DNA of 64,000 nucleotides from Oceanobacillus bengalensis (GCF_003628445.1 NZ_RBZO01000004.1:1-64000); one strand, 5' to 3'. Shown: positions 1 through 8,272, numbered from the stretch's first letter. Notes: a model not told the origin generated them from the sequence alone. A program made the numbers and translations.

Positions 1-60
1 TTTCCCATCAAGATATTCTTCTGCGACCTTTAGCTTAAACGCTTCACTGTACTTTGCCAT
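1..60 (-). CDS. IS3-family transposase OrfA, 5' end only
   Basis: The first 20 codons on the minus strand read MAKYSEAFKLKVAEEYLDGK, the typical N-terminus of an IS3-family (IS150-like group) OrfA helix-turn-helix protein, which binds the element ends. The gene starts at ATG (58-60) and runs off the window, so OrfB and the far end cannot be seen. The terminal inverted repeat of the element lies just behind the start. Family assignment rests on this short segment. Confidence 0.7.
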   Translation of the reverse strand, partial: MAKYSEAFKLKVAEEYLDGK

Positions 61-111
61 AAACCTAACCCCCATAAATTATTTTCACTCTAACTTATGG
101 GGGTCAGGTCA
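1..111 (-). mobile_element. Right end of an IS3-family insertion sequence
   Basis: Read on the minus strand, the end begins TGACCTGACCCCCATAAG, the TG-start terminus expected for IS3-family elements, followed about 50 bases later by the OrfA start. CCCCCATAA and TTATGGGGG (70-78 and 94-102) could form a hairpin in the leader. The junction at about 111/112 falls inside an intergenic palindromic repeat (module A sequence resumes at AAGCGAAGTGT), so the element inserted into a repeat copy. Confidence 0.65.
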
Positions 112-265
112 AAAGCGAAGTGTCTTTCCGGAACGGTGTATTTAGGAAAACTCTGAATTAAAGAGATCAACACTTTATACAAAGTCCTCCATTAATTTGA
201 ATTTAATGGAGGACTTAAACTTATAGTTCGGATTTTTCTTTACTAAATTTCTTTTGTCCCATCCT
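112..265. repeat. Truncated palindromic repeat element (copy 1)
   Basis: From the IS junction the sequence continues with the module A tail (AAGCGAAGTGT, then TTTCCGGAACGG), then a CTGAATTAAA stretch, a perfect 14-bp hairpin and TTTGTCCCA. Positions 176-260 are identical, base for base, to the reverse complement of 58641-58725. The hairpin could also terminate the permease gene at 296-1711. The part left of the junction has been displaced by the IS. Confidence 0.75.
182..216. terminator. Perfect 14-bp hairpin inside repeat copy 1
   Basis: AAGTCCTCCATTAA (182-195) pairs with TTAATGGAGGACTT (203-216) around a 7-base loop. It lies 80 bases behind the stop of the minus-strand permease gene. There is no long T-run, so termination is only possible, not certain. 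Confidence 0.45.
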
Positions 266-295
266 CTCCTTATCTATTTACAAAAACTCAACATA

Positions 296-1711
296 CTACA
301 TAATAATTACAGCCAAAAGTGTCGCTACTATTAATCCAAGGATAACAGGTACAAAGTTTTTACGAACTAAATCCATCACCGAAACTCCACAAAAACCAGC
401 AATCGCAATGAGTGATGACCATGCAACGATTGTTCCACCACCAGTCCATATTGCTCCAAGTTGCCCGATAGCAGCTAGTGTTGCTGTGTCAATAGAAGCT
501 GTCTCTAAAGAAGCTGCCAGTGCCCCAGTTAATGGTAATCCAGAAAAACCAGACCCATCTAATCCTGTTATTATCCCTATTACCAATATACTCAATGCTG
601 CTAATACCGCACTTTCAGGTAAAAATCCTTGTATAGATTCAACAAGACCAAATAATAATGAAGGCCCTTCTTCCACTCCTAATATCGAACTTGAGAAATC
701 AGGACTCCCTAGAAAGAAAAAACCTGCAATTGGAATAACAGGTCCCATTGCTTTAAATGCAAAAACAAATCCATCCGTGATGTGATTACTAATATAATTT
801 AAAGCTTGTGTTTTTCCGAAGGCAAGCGTTGAAAGTAGTAATAGGATCGCTGCAACACCACCAACAAAAGCAGCACCATCTCCACCAACTAAACCACTAT
901 CTCCAGAGAACAATTTACCATACATCATCACAATAACGACAGCGAGTAGGGAAAGTGGGACAACGATAGAAAATATTTTACTCCATTTTGTTAAATTTTC
1001 AGTCTGTGGCTTATTCGTTGACCTTTCAGCTTGTTGTAGTGTATCCATTTCCTTTTCATTCAATGGGTCATCTTTTGGACGGATCGTCTTCCTGTAAAAT
1101 ATATACACCAATGAAATGGCTACGGCACCAGCAATCAGTGACAATACAAGTGCTTTATCAGCAATGAGTGATGCATCAATTCCTGCAGATGCCGCTGATA
1201 AACTAGGAGCAACCTGCACAATGTAATCTGAAGAAAGTGCCATACCTTGACCAGCAATTGCGATAGCCATCGCAGCGGTCATCGCTGGTAGTCCCGCACG
1301 TACTGCTGCTGGCACTAGTAATGCACAAATTAGTGGTACAGCAGGAGTCGGCCAGAAAAACAATGAAATAACATAAGTCACTGCAATTAAGACAAAAAAG
1401 GAAACATGACCATTAATCATCATTTTCTGAATTGGTTGTATCATACGCTTATCTGCGCCTAAATCACGCAAAGAGTTTAATAATGCCAACATGAACATAA
1501 TGATTAGAAATATACTGAAGAGTTCTTGTGCTGCTACGAGATTGGCATTAAAAATGGCTGTAAAACCATCAATTATATTCCCTGTATAAACCCACGCGAT
1601 TACAAATGTACCCAAGATAGTTGGTAAAACAACACCTTTACGAAATATCATTGTAACAATTATAATTATCGTAAATAAACCATATAGCATATGAGAAATT
1701 GTTAAATCCAT
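296..1711 (-). CDS. Polytopic ion-transporter-superfamily-like permease
   Basis: 471 residues with about 11-12 hydrophobic segments, no signal peptide, and a hydrophilic loop near residues 210-245 rich in K, E and Q. Gly/Ser-rich half-helix motifs (for example GLDGSGFSGLPLTG around residue 390 and IWTGGGTIVAWSS near 425) recall the re-entrant loops of ion-transporter-superfamily carriers such as CitMHS, DcuC or NhaC-like families. It should sit in the cytoplasmic membrane and probably moves an organic anion or Na+/H+, but the substrate is not visible. ATG start with AGTAGGGAA ahead. It stands alone; the following hairpin belongs to a repeat. Confidence 0.65.
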   Translation of the reverse strand: MDLTISHMLYGLFTIIIIVTMIFRKGVVLPTILGTFVIAWVYTGNIIDGFTAIFNANLVAAQELFSIFLIIMFMLALLNSLRDLGADKRMIQPIQKMMINGHVSFFVLIAVTYVISLFFWPTPAVPLICALLVPAAVRAGLPAMTAAMAIAIAGQGMALSSDYIVQVAPSLSAASAGIDASLIADKALVLSLIAGAVAISLVYIFYRKTIRPKDDPLNEKEMDTLQQAERSTNKPQTENLTKWSKIFSIVVPLSLLAVVIVMMYGKLFSGDSGLVGGDGAAFVGGVAAILLLLSTLAFGKTQALNYISNHITDGFVFAFKAMGPVIPIAGFFFLGSPDFSSSILGVEEGPSLLFGLVESIQGFLPESAVLAALSILVIGIITGLDGSGFSGLPLTGALAASLETASIDTATLAAIGQLGAIWTGGGTIVAWSSLIAIAGFCGVSVMDLVRKNFVPVILGLIVATLLAVIIM

Positions 1712-1798
1712 TTATTTCCCTACTTTCATTCGAATGTGCTATAGCCTATGCACGTCCTGAGGGAAACGACACAATATTATATTTCTTACATTTCTTCA

Positions 1799-1918
1799 TT
1801 ATCCGTCTGCACATTGGTTACAATATATTTTACCATCCTCATGTACACCATTGAAAAATCCATTTTCACAATAAATTGGTTTATCACAACGGTCACATGT
1901 ACCAACTAATTCTCTCAA
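1799..1918 (-). CDS. 39-residue zinc-ribbon-like microprotein
   Basis: TTG start with a strong GGAGGGAG site 7-8 bases ahead. The peptide carries four cysteines as CDRC (residues 8-11) and CNQC (33-36) plus C17 and H26, an arrangement fit to bind one zinc ion. The sequence ENGFFNGVHEDGKIYCNQC resembles short zinc-ribbon 'YyzM/LIM-like' proteins, but I do not recognise a named family. It lies on the same strand and upstream of the permease gene (about 90 bases apart), so it may be co-transcribed. Function unknown. Confidence 0.6.
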   Translation of the reverse strand: MRELVGTCDRCDKPIYCENGFFNGVHEDGKIYCNQCADG

Positions 1919-2037
1919 TATTCTCCCTCCCATACGAGAAGTGTATGTTATATCTTATTCAAAAGCATTAATAATAATTTCTATACTAATTCATTTAGAT
2001 TTATATTGATTTTTATAAAAGGCTTGTTTCGATTGCT

Positions 2038-2442
2038 TGTCACTATTGATAGAAAATGCGCAGTAAGTGCTTTGTTGACTTCCGCTCCGGGCAGCCAGTA
2101 CGCTTTCCGCGGGCACGGCCTCAGCCTCCAAAGAAGCAAAGAGCGCTTCTTCTGGAGTCTTCAGACACGTGCTTTTCCCGCAGGAGTCGACTGGCTGCCC
2201 TCCGCTCCAATCAACAATAATAATAGTGCTAAACCATGATTTATATGAGTAAAGAGCAATTAGTAGTGGAGGAAACACACGCAGACTCCTGCGGGAGGAT
2301 AGGCCTAGGTGAGACTACGGAGTGCCTTAGCACGGAGGAGGCTCACCAGCCGCCCGCGGAAATGCGAAGTGTGTTTCCGGAACGGCGTGATTAAGCAAAT
2401 CTCTTTAAATTTACGTCGTATTTTATATCTTTTACGTCACAA
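2038..2442. repeat. Palindromic composite repeat element (copy 2: modules B and A)
   Basis: Module B (about 2080-2207) has arms GGGCAGCCAGT (2089-2099) and ACTGGCTGCCC (2190-2200). Module A (about 2267-2390) has arms GGAAACACAC and GTGTGTTTCC. The outer ends (ACTATTGATAGAAAATGCGC... and ...TACGTCGTATTTTATATC) match the terminal inverted repeats of the element at 14605-15390. Open frames through it on both strands are products of its G+C-rich palindromes, not genes. Confidence 0.8.
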
Positions 2443-2473
2443 CTTGTATCTTGAACAAGCGATAGCATTATAG

Positions 2474-2514
2474 AAAAAAGCAACTCCTGCCTATTAAGGA
2501 CTGAGTTGCCTTTT
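2474..2514 (-). terminator. Terminator of the M3 peptidase gene
   Basis: On the minus strand AAAAGGCAACTC pairs with GAGTTGCTTTTTT, a stem followed by a T-run, directly behind the stop codon of the M3 oligoendopeptidase gene. Confidence 0.75.
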
Positions 2515-2517
2515 ATA

Positions 2518-4302
2518 CTAAGATAATTCGATAAACGCTTCAACATCTTTTACACAAAGAGAAATGGCATGCTCCCAGAAATCAGCTTTTGTTAAATCAA
2601 CATTTAGATGATTCATGGCTAAATCTTCTACTGTCATTCTGCCTGTGTCACGTAGTAATGCGACATAATCATCCTCAAAGTTTCCACCTTTTTCCTTCGC
2701 ACGAGCATAGATGCCTAAACTAAATAAATATCCAAATGTATAAGGGAAATTATAAAATGGTGTACCGGTGATATGGAAGTGTAGTTTTGAAGCCCAAAAA
2801 TTTGGATCATACTCGTCAAGCACCCCGCAATATGCCTCCTTCTGCGCCTCAATCATTAACTCATTTAGTCGATCTACAGCCACCATTCCTTCCTTTCTTT
2901 CCTCATAGAAGTTCCGCTCAAAGAGAAAACGTGCATGAATATTCATAAAGAAAGCAACACTTCTCCCAATCTTATCCTCTAATAAGGAAAGTTTTTCTTC
3001 TTTCGATTCAGCATTCCCGACAGATGCATCTGCGACAATCATCTCGGCAAAAGTTGAAGCTGTTTCTGCTACATTCATGGCATACCTCTGATTCAAACCA
3101 TTTACATTATTCATCACATGTTGATGATATGCATGACCTAACTCATGCGCTAAAGTTGAAATATTTGATGAAGTACCAGAGTATGTCATAAATATTCGTG
3201 TCTGTTCACTGTCTGGAAAACTTGTACAAAATCCTCCTGGCCTCTTCCCTGGACGATCTTCCGCTTCAATCCAACGCTTCTCGAATGCCTGTTTTGCGAA
3301 GTCTGCCATCTTTGGGCTGAAATTACGAAATTGTTCAACGATAAAATTTGCGCCTTCTGTATAGCTATATGTTTTCACAGAATCTGTTAGCGGTGCACCG
3401 ATATCATACATACTTAATTTCTCTAACCCTAATAAGCTTGCTTTTTTATTTAAAAACGTAACAAAATGTTGCTTATTCCTCGTAATCGCACCCCACATTG
3501 CGTCCAATGTTTCTTTACTCATCCTATTTATAGCAAGTGGCTCTTTTAAAACATCCTCCCACTTTCGATGCTTGTACGTTTGTAGGCGAAAACCCGCTAA
3601 ATGATTTAATGTTTGTCCAAATAGATTACTTTCGGAGCTCCATGCTTTCCCTAACTGATCAAAAACGTGTTTACGAACTTCACGGTTAGGAGAATGTAAT
3701 TTATTTAATGCTTGTCCAACAGAATAGGAGCTTACCTCACCATCCTCTTCTATTTCTACACTCATATTACCTACAATTGCTCCATACATTTGATTCCATG
3801 CATGATACCCATCAACTGCTAAATCATTAATTAACATTTCCTGATCAACATCTAATAATTCCTTCGCTTGATTTCTGCGTTCATTTAAGACAAAAGAAAG
3901 CTCCTGTAACTCTTGACTCGATAATAACGCATTCCACTCATTTTCATTAATTCCAATTAGTTTTTGATCAAATTTTGTTTGAATTCCACTCATTTCAGCT
4001 GACAGCAAGCTACGCTGTCCTACTAAAATATTTGCCTTTTCATCTTTTACATCCTGTGCGCTTAAACAACTAATATAAGCACCTACCTCACGTAACTTCT
4101 TCATCGTATGCTCTAATCCAGTTATTATATCAATGAATAATGCATGATCGTCTTTAACATTAGGATCGTAGCTTTTAATCTGTTCTTCTAATTTACGCAT
4201 CTCTCTTTTTATTGTAGTGACATATGTTTGAAATTGCTCAGAATCACTTCCACCCGGAAATATTACATCTAAATCCCATGTTGGACTATATGTTTCCTTC
4301 AT
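2518..4302 (-). CDS. M3 family oligoendopeptidase (PepF-related)
   Basis: 594 residues, the usual size for PepF-like M3 metallopeptidases, which hydrolyse short oligopeptides in the cytosol. The zinc site HELGHAYHQH is at about residue 385, where both His and the Glu of HEXXH are present, and the downstream Glu helix (NVAETASTFAEM) is intact. The N-terminal half is the helical M3 cap domain. No signal peptide. ATG start with GAGGAGAG ahead. It is a single-gene unit between a terminator and the holin-like gene. The clade is that of the 'pepF/M3' proteins of Bacillaceae; the substrate is unknown. Confidence 0.92.
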   Translation of the reverse strand: MKETYSPTWDLDVIFPGGSDSEQFQTYVTTIKREMRKLEEQIKSYDPNVKDDHALFIDIITGLEHTMKKLREVGAYISCLSAQDVKDEKANILVGQRSLLSAEMSGIQTKFDQKLIGINENEWNALLSSQELQELSFVLNERRNQAKELLDVDQEMLINDLAVDGYHAWNQMYGAIVGNMSVEIEEDGEVSSYSVGQALNKLHSPNREVRKHVFDQLGKAWSSESNLFGQTLNHLAGFRLQTYKHRKWEDVLKEPLAINRMSKETLDAMWGAITRNKQHFVTFLNKKASLLGLEKLSMYDIGAPLTDSVKTYSYTEGANFIVEQFRNFSPKMADFAKQAFEKRWIEAEDRPGKRPGGFCTSFPDSEQTRIFMTYSGTSSNISTLAHELGHAYHQHVMNNVNGLNQRYAMNVAETASTFAEMIVADASVGNAESKEEKLSLLEDKIGRSVAFFMNIHARFLFERNFYEERKEGMVAVDRLNELMIEAQKEAYCGVLDEYDPNFWASKLHFHITGTPFYNFPYTFGYLFSLGIYARAKEKGGNFEDDYVALLRDTGRMTVEDLAMNHLNVDLTKADFWEHAISLCVKDVEAFIELS

Positions 4303-4418
4303 CTAATCTCTCCTCTAAAGTAGTTTTTACCATGATTTTAATTATAACGAATTATTAGACAACATTCACCAAAAACCTTCCCAGTTTTTGGCTAAAGGGA
4401 AGATTTTTGATCATATGA

Positions 4419-4673
4419 TTACTGCTTCTTTTCCTTCTTTTTCTTTGTCAGCCCATTTCGTTCTAGTACCTGACGTTGCTTTTTCCCTGTTTTTGTCACA
4501 TAGTTATTTCTAAACCAGACATTGATTGCTGTTACGAGCGTAATGATTGAGGAAATGATTTGCTCCACTAATTCACTATCAATTGGTAGTGGTGACTTCC
4601 CAAATAAAACGAGAAATTGATTGGTTAATGCAAGTAAAAGGGCAGCCGTTCGAATAATTGTACCTTTGTCCAC
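4419..4673 (-). CDS. Solitary phage-type holin (SPP1-like)
   Basis: 84 residues from a GTG start (VDKGTIIRTAALLLAL) with GGAGGTG at the right distance; a longer reading to 4781 has no ribosome binding site. Two hydrophobic segments (residues about 6-24 and 38-54) flank a short loop containing FGKSPLPID, the hallmark of the SPP1 family of phage holins. The tail is very basic (KKQRQ, KKKKEKK). Holins open the membrane for an endolysin, but no endolysin, tail or other phage gene adjoins, so it is either a domesticated holin or a stray remnant. Confidence 0.75.
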   Translation of the reverse strand: MDKGTIIRTAALLLALTNQFLVLFGKSPLPIDSELVEQIISSIITLVTAINVWFRNNYVTKTGKKQRQVLERNGLTKKKKEKKQ

Positions 4674-4788
4674 TTTTTTTACACCTCCAAACGATTCGGT
4701 TACTATATTATTTTCATTTCTCTCTTCATTTGGAACGGCGTATTCGAATGTCCTATAGTCGATGTAAATTGCGACAAGCACCCTTTGT

Positions 4789-4847
4789 TTTAATTAATTA
4801 TTATTTAATTAAATACACTTGACTTTCGTTATTTATGAATTTATACT
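4789..4847 (+). promoter_or_regulatory. Promoter and AT-rich inverted repeat before the YceI gene
   Basis: TTGACT (4819-4824), a 17-base spacer and TATACT (4842-4847) form a near-consensus sigma-A promoter. Directly upstream is an AT-rich inverted repeat, TTTAATTAA (4789-4797) and TTTAATTAAA (4804-4813), of the size bound by MarR-type or similar dimeric regulators. The promoter is clear; the operator is a guess. Confidence 0.6.
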
Positions 4848-4899
4848 AAGTAATATAAAGTAACTAACGTATTATAAAACTATTTTGGAGGGATTTATG

Positions 4900-5436
4900 A
4901 TGGCAAAGAATACTTGGACTGTTGATACAGCACATAGCGAAGTTGGTTTTACAGTAAAACACATGATGATTTCGAAGGCGAAAGGAACTTTTGATAAATT
5001 TGATACTGTAGTTGAAGCAGATGTAGAAAATTTAGCTGATTCTAAAATTGAGGTAACGGTTGATGTTGCAAGTGTAAACACTCGTAATGATGGTCGTGAC
5101 CAACATTTACGCTCTGCTGACTTCTTTGATGCAGAAAATCATCCAAACATGACATTTATTGCAACAGACATTAAAAAAACTTCTAGCTCAAATTATGATG
5201 TTACAGGTGATTTAACGATTCGCGGAAATACAAAGCCTGTTACAATTGACGTTACATTTGAAGGTGTAAGTAAAGATCCGATGAGTGGTAACACAGTAGC
5301 TGGTTTCAGTGGAGAGACAAAAATTAATCGTACAGATTTCGGACTTGTCTGGAATGCGGCAGTAGAAACTGGCGGTGTACTAGTTGCAGAAGAAGTAAAA
5401 ATTCATTTTGAATTAGAATTGCATAAGCAAGATTAA
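4900..5436 (+). CDS. YceI-family lipid-binding protein
   Basis: 178 residues starting MAKNTWTVDTAHSEVGFTVKHMM, the classic opening of the YceI family, a beta-barrel lipocalin-like fold that binds polyisoprenoid lipids in other bacteria. Conserved signatures DVASVNTRNDGRDQHLRS and FDAENHPNMTF are intact. There is no signal peptide, so it is expected to be cytosolic, as usual in Firmicutes. GGAGG lies 8 bases before the chosen ATG; ATG at 4897 is the alternative. It has its own sigma-A promoter and a strong terminator, so it is monocistronic. Confidence 0.92.
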   Translation: MAKNTWTVDTAHSEVGFTVKHMMISKAKGTFDKFDTVVEADVENLADSKIEVTVDVASVNTRNDGRDQHLRSADFFDAENHPNMTFIATDIKKTSSSNYDVTGDLTIRGNTKPVTIDVTFEGVSKDPMSGNTVAGFSGETKINRTDFGLVWNAAVETGGVLVAEEVKIHFELELHKQD

Positions 5437-5441
5437 TAAAC

Positions 5442-5475
5442 ATAGAAAAAGCGCGGAAATCCGCGCTTTTTCTAT
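5442..5475. terminator. Bidirectional terminator between YceI and VanW genes
   Basis: ATAGAAAAAGCGCGGA (5442-5457) is a perfect complement of TCCGCGCTTTTTCTAT (5460-5475), with A-run and T-run on opposite sides. It serves the two convergent genes. Confidence 0.9.
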
Positions 5476-5484
5476 ATTATAGTA

Positions 5485-6345
5485 TTATTCCCCTTTGAAA
5501 TATTCGGCTGTATCAGAAGAATAAATTGCCACAATCATCTTACCATTAACCGCTCTAGCACGAATTAGAATGGCTTCATTATATAAATTTTTAAAAACAA
5601 AATCTGGTCCCCACCAACTAACCGTAGCATCGCGTCCAGGTGGAACATACGGTACGCTGCGACTATGTGCATAACGTTCGACGATTTGAATGCCATGTAA
5701 ATCAACTGCATTGAATAAGGTTGATGATACTTGACAAATTCCACCACCAATATCCTCTGCTAGTTCGCCCTTTACAATAACTGGGGCACGTTTATAACCT
5801 TTATCAGTTGTTCGTTCTCCAACAATTTTATTAAAGGAAAATGTCTCACCAGGAAACACAACCGTATTGTTAATCGCCTCAGCTGCCAGTTCTATATTAT
5901 AAGAACGTTCCTTATTACTTTGCCGAAAAAATGTTGCATAACTACCAAGTTCTCGCTGACTTATCTCTTCTAATAATCCCCTATCAACTTTTGGGTAAAC
6001 GAGTAGAGTGGGAATCCGTAATTTTCCATCCTTATTATTGTAAAACAAAGTTCGAAATTGAATTTCAAATAGGCTACGGTCCATCGTTTCACCCAACTTC
6101 TCGCTAATAATCTCACCATTATCTGCTATCTTTGCGTTTATAGGAGCACTATACATTTTCTTTTCTAAATCATCCATGAAAAAATCTAGTTTGTTTTGAT
6201 CAATGTATAGGGAATCAAAGTGAAATAATGCGTATTGATTAATTTCAATTCGGTCTAATGCGATACTATTTTCCTCTTCAGGATTAATCATTTCAGTTGC
6301 TACTGGAAAATTGGAAAATAGCATAGAAAGCATGAATAATAGCAT
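5485..6345 (-). CDS. VanW-family cell-surface protein
   Basis: 286 residues. A short hydrophobic N-terminus (MLLFMLSMLFSNFPVA) looks like a signal or anchor sequence. The C-terminal half is a VanW domain: ELAAEAINNTVVFPGETFSFN, then GYKRAPVIVKGELAEDIGGG and ICQVSSTLFNAVDLHG. VanW proteins are found in glycopeptide-resistance clusters and widely in Firmicutes with unknown biochemical role at the cell wall. A G-rich site (GAGGGGGTG) lies about 9 bases before the ATG. No van genes are near, so resistance should not be inferred. Confidence 0.88.
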   Translation of the reverse strand: MLLFMLSMLFSNFPVATEMINPEEENSIALDRIEINQYALFHFDSLYIDQNKLDFFMDDLEKKMYSAPINAKIADNGEIISEKLGETMDRSLFEIQFRTLFYNNKDGKLRIPTLLVYPKVDRGLLEEISQRELGSYATFFRQSNKERSYNIELAAEAINNTVVFPGETFSFNKIVGERTTDKGYKRAPVIVKGELAEDIGGGICQVSSTLFNAVDLHGIQIVERYAHSRSVPYVPPGRDATVSWWGPDFVFKNLYNEAILIRARAVNGKMIVAIYSSDTAEYFKGE

Positions 6346-6688
6346 TACAAGTTCACCCCCTCACTTAGTATGAGGTAAATGAAGTAAATCATGTATTGGT
6401 GCACAATAGGGATATATTCTTTCTTTTTTTGTAATCCACACTTCCGCATTACACCTTCGTGAGAAAAAGTGCCTTTCCTTTTCAAGGAGTCGTCTACTTT
6501 GAGAAACTTCTTCGTTACCTTACACTGATGAACCTTGCTTTGAAGCATTACTAGGACATGCAGGCACCTCTGAACGAAGGAGGTCACCAACTTATACCTA
6601 AAAAACAACAATCCTTTAGAAAACAGCCAACCTCAAAAAAAAAAAAAACCCACCTAGCGTCAAATGCTAAATGGAGTTTCTTTTCATT
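6346..6688. other. Gene-free gap with no recognised feature
   Basis: An 88-codon open frame runs across 6345-6611 on the minus strand, but it has no ribosome binding site, a composition unlike a protein and no family resemblance. A run of 12 adenines near 6636-6647 is present. I see no RNA gene or repeat match to the other families of this window. Confidence 0.4.
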
Positions 6689-6787
6689 TTAATGGAAATC
6701 TCTTGTATCTTCTAGGTAATCACTAGCAACCCTATATCCTATGAGCGCTGCTAATACAAGTAACAAACCGTATAAGAAATTTTTCAT
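6689..6787 (-). CDS. 32-residue membrane microprotein
   Basis: ATG start preceded by GAGGAGG at 9-10 bases. The peptide begins MKNFLYGLLLVLAALIGYRV, one transmembrane helix, followed by the short acidic tail ASDYLEDTRDFH. Its stop is close to the following hairpin-poor region. It lies just downstream of the NADH dehydrogenase gene on the same strand (52 bases), so it may share its transcript. No named family recognised. Confidence 0.6.
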   Translation of the reverse strand: MKNFLYGLLLVLAALIGYRVASDYLEDTRDFH

Positions 6788-6839
6788 CTAAAATTACCTC
6801 CTCAATTTGTAGCTTATATAAACGTGGTTCATTAATATA

Positions 6840-8048
6840 TTAGAATGGACGGAATTTACCTTTTTTAAGTACAAGTTTAGCTCCACCTATTAAGAATAAC
6901 GTACGATCGTCAACAACTTTCTTCATGGCTGCTGCTGATTTACCTTTTATCTTCGTTCCAGAGAAGATATTACCAATACCATCTGTTATACCTAATGATG
7001 CAACAGTACCTTTATCACTATAAACGAAGTCTTTTAATGGTTCGCCATGAATTAACGCTTTAATATTATCTGCAGCATATACACCTTCTTGTGTTGCTAA
7101 TTGTCCAGTTGGTGCGTAAGGTCTGCCTGTTTCTTTATTCATTAACCATGAACAGTCTCCAAGAATAAAGATATTTTCTTCTCCAGGGACACGAAGATCA
7201 GCATCAACATTAACTTTACCTCTAAATAATTCAAAGCCAGATTTTCCTAGAACTGGGTTACCTGTTACACCGCCTGTCCATACAACCGTTCCGCCTTTAA
7301 TAAGTTCCTTGTCTTCTCCAACAATAAACCCTTCTTCTGTACACTCAGAAATTGCTGCTCCCATTCTGAACTCAACACCACGTGCTTCAAGAGATTGAAG
7401 TGCGTACGAAACTAAATCCTTGTCAAACATTGGCAATACAGATGGTGCCGCTTCAACATTGATAATTCGTACCTTATTTCGTGGAATATCGTATTTCTTG
7501 CAAAGCTTAGGAACAATTTCAGATAATTCACCAACAAATTCAATTCCTGTGAAACCACCGCCACCAACAACAATGTTCAAGTTATCTTCATTCGTATCTT
7601 CACCTGAACTGTATTTTGCAAATTGGTATTCGATATGTTCAGCAATTAAACGAGCAGAGTCAATATCTTGAATGAAGAAAGCATTTTCTTCCATTCCTTT
7701 AATACCAAATGTGTTTGTTACAAAACCTAGTGCTACCACTAGATAATCATAAGTAACTTCACTGTTTTCTAGTACGATACGCTGCTCCTCTTTATTAATT
7801 TCTTGCACAGTATCATAGATTAAACGTACACGATTCGGATTAACAACGTCACTAATCATAAAACGCGCTTGATTTGGTGTAATTGTTCCAGCTGCTACTT
7901 CATGCAACCATGTACTCTCATAATGATAATTGTGTTTATTAATAAGCACAATTTCTGCTTCTTCTGCTGATAATTTTTTAGTTAAATGTCTTGTTGTTAC
8001 TAATCCAGCGTACCCTGCTCCAAGTACGACTATTTTCGGTTTACTCAT
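6840..8048 (-). CDS. yumB: Type II NADH dehydrogenase (YumB-like)
   Basis: 402 residues from ATG with GGTGGAGG ahead; a longer start at 8111 lacks a site. Two Rossmann folds are visible: FAD-binding VVLGAGYAGL at residues 6-15 and NAD-binding VVGGGGFTGIEF at about 165. The FAD-contacting C-terminal motif FILGDCSW (about residue 297) and the terminal VLKKGKF are as in Bacillus subtilis YumB. The family transfers electrons from NADH to menaquinone at the inner face of the membrane without pumping protons, and so would feed the qox quinol oxidase in this window. The choice of YumB over Ndh/YjlD is from remembered sequence. Confidence 0.88.
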   Translation of the reverse strand: MSKPKIVVLGAGYAGLVTTRHLTKKLSAEEAEIVLINKHNYHYESTWLHEVAAGTITPNQARFMISDVVNPNRVRLIYDTVQEINKEEQRIVLENSEVTYDYLVVALGFVTNTFGIKGMEENAFFIQDIDSARLIAEHIEYQFAKYSSGEDTNEDNLNIVVGGGGFTGIEFVGELSEIVPKLCKKYDIPRNKVRIINVEAAPSVLPMFDKDLVSYALQSLEARGVEFRMGAAISECTEEGFIVGEDKELIKGGTVVWTGGVTGNPVLGKSGFELFRGKVNVDADLRVPGEENIFILGDCSWLMNKETGRPYAPTGQLATQEGVYAADNIKALIHGEPLKDFVYSDKGTVASLGITDGIGNIFSGTKIKGKSAAAMKKVVDDRTLFLIGGAKLVLKKGKFRPF

Positions 8049-8226
8049 GAAACCTCCACCTTTCTTATATCTTATGTATTCATTCATTTTAAAATGTACA
8101 AGCGCTTCCATATAATAATCATTTCACAAACCTGTACTATTTTATAAAATATGTTAATAACATAACAATATAATAACAAATTTTTTTTGAATAGGCTAAT
8201 ATTCCTTCTCATTTCTCTAAAAAAGT

Positions 8227-8272
8227 AGAAAGTTGACATGAAAGATGCTGTTCTATTTCATGTCAACTTTCT
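8227..8272 (-). terminator. Long perfect hairpin behind the VWA lipoprotein gene
   Basis: AGAAAGTTGACATGAAA (8227-8243) and TTTCATGTCAACTTTCT (8256-8272) form a perfect 17-bp stem with a 12-base loop, 20 bases behind the stop of the minus-strand gene. There is only a weak T-run, but the stem is strong. Confidence 0.7.

Noticed and set aside
2006-2278. Small genes in the palindromic repeats (also near 22757, 43895, 15146)
   Set aside because: They follow the repeat, appear on both strands, differ between copies by frameshifts and have no ribosome binding site.
4419-4673. Prophage
   Set aside because: Only a holin-like gene is present; no integrase, structural gene or attachment-site repeat was seen.
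5485-6345. Vancomycin-resistance locus
   Set aside because: VanW-domain proteins are widespread in Firmicutes and no vanA/B-type ligase, vanH, vanX or sensor genes are present.
6345-6611. 88-codon frame upstream of the VanW gene
   Set aside because: No ribosome binding site, unlikely composition, no family; it ends at the VanW start by chance.
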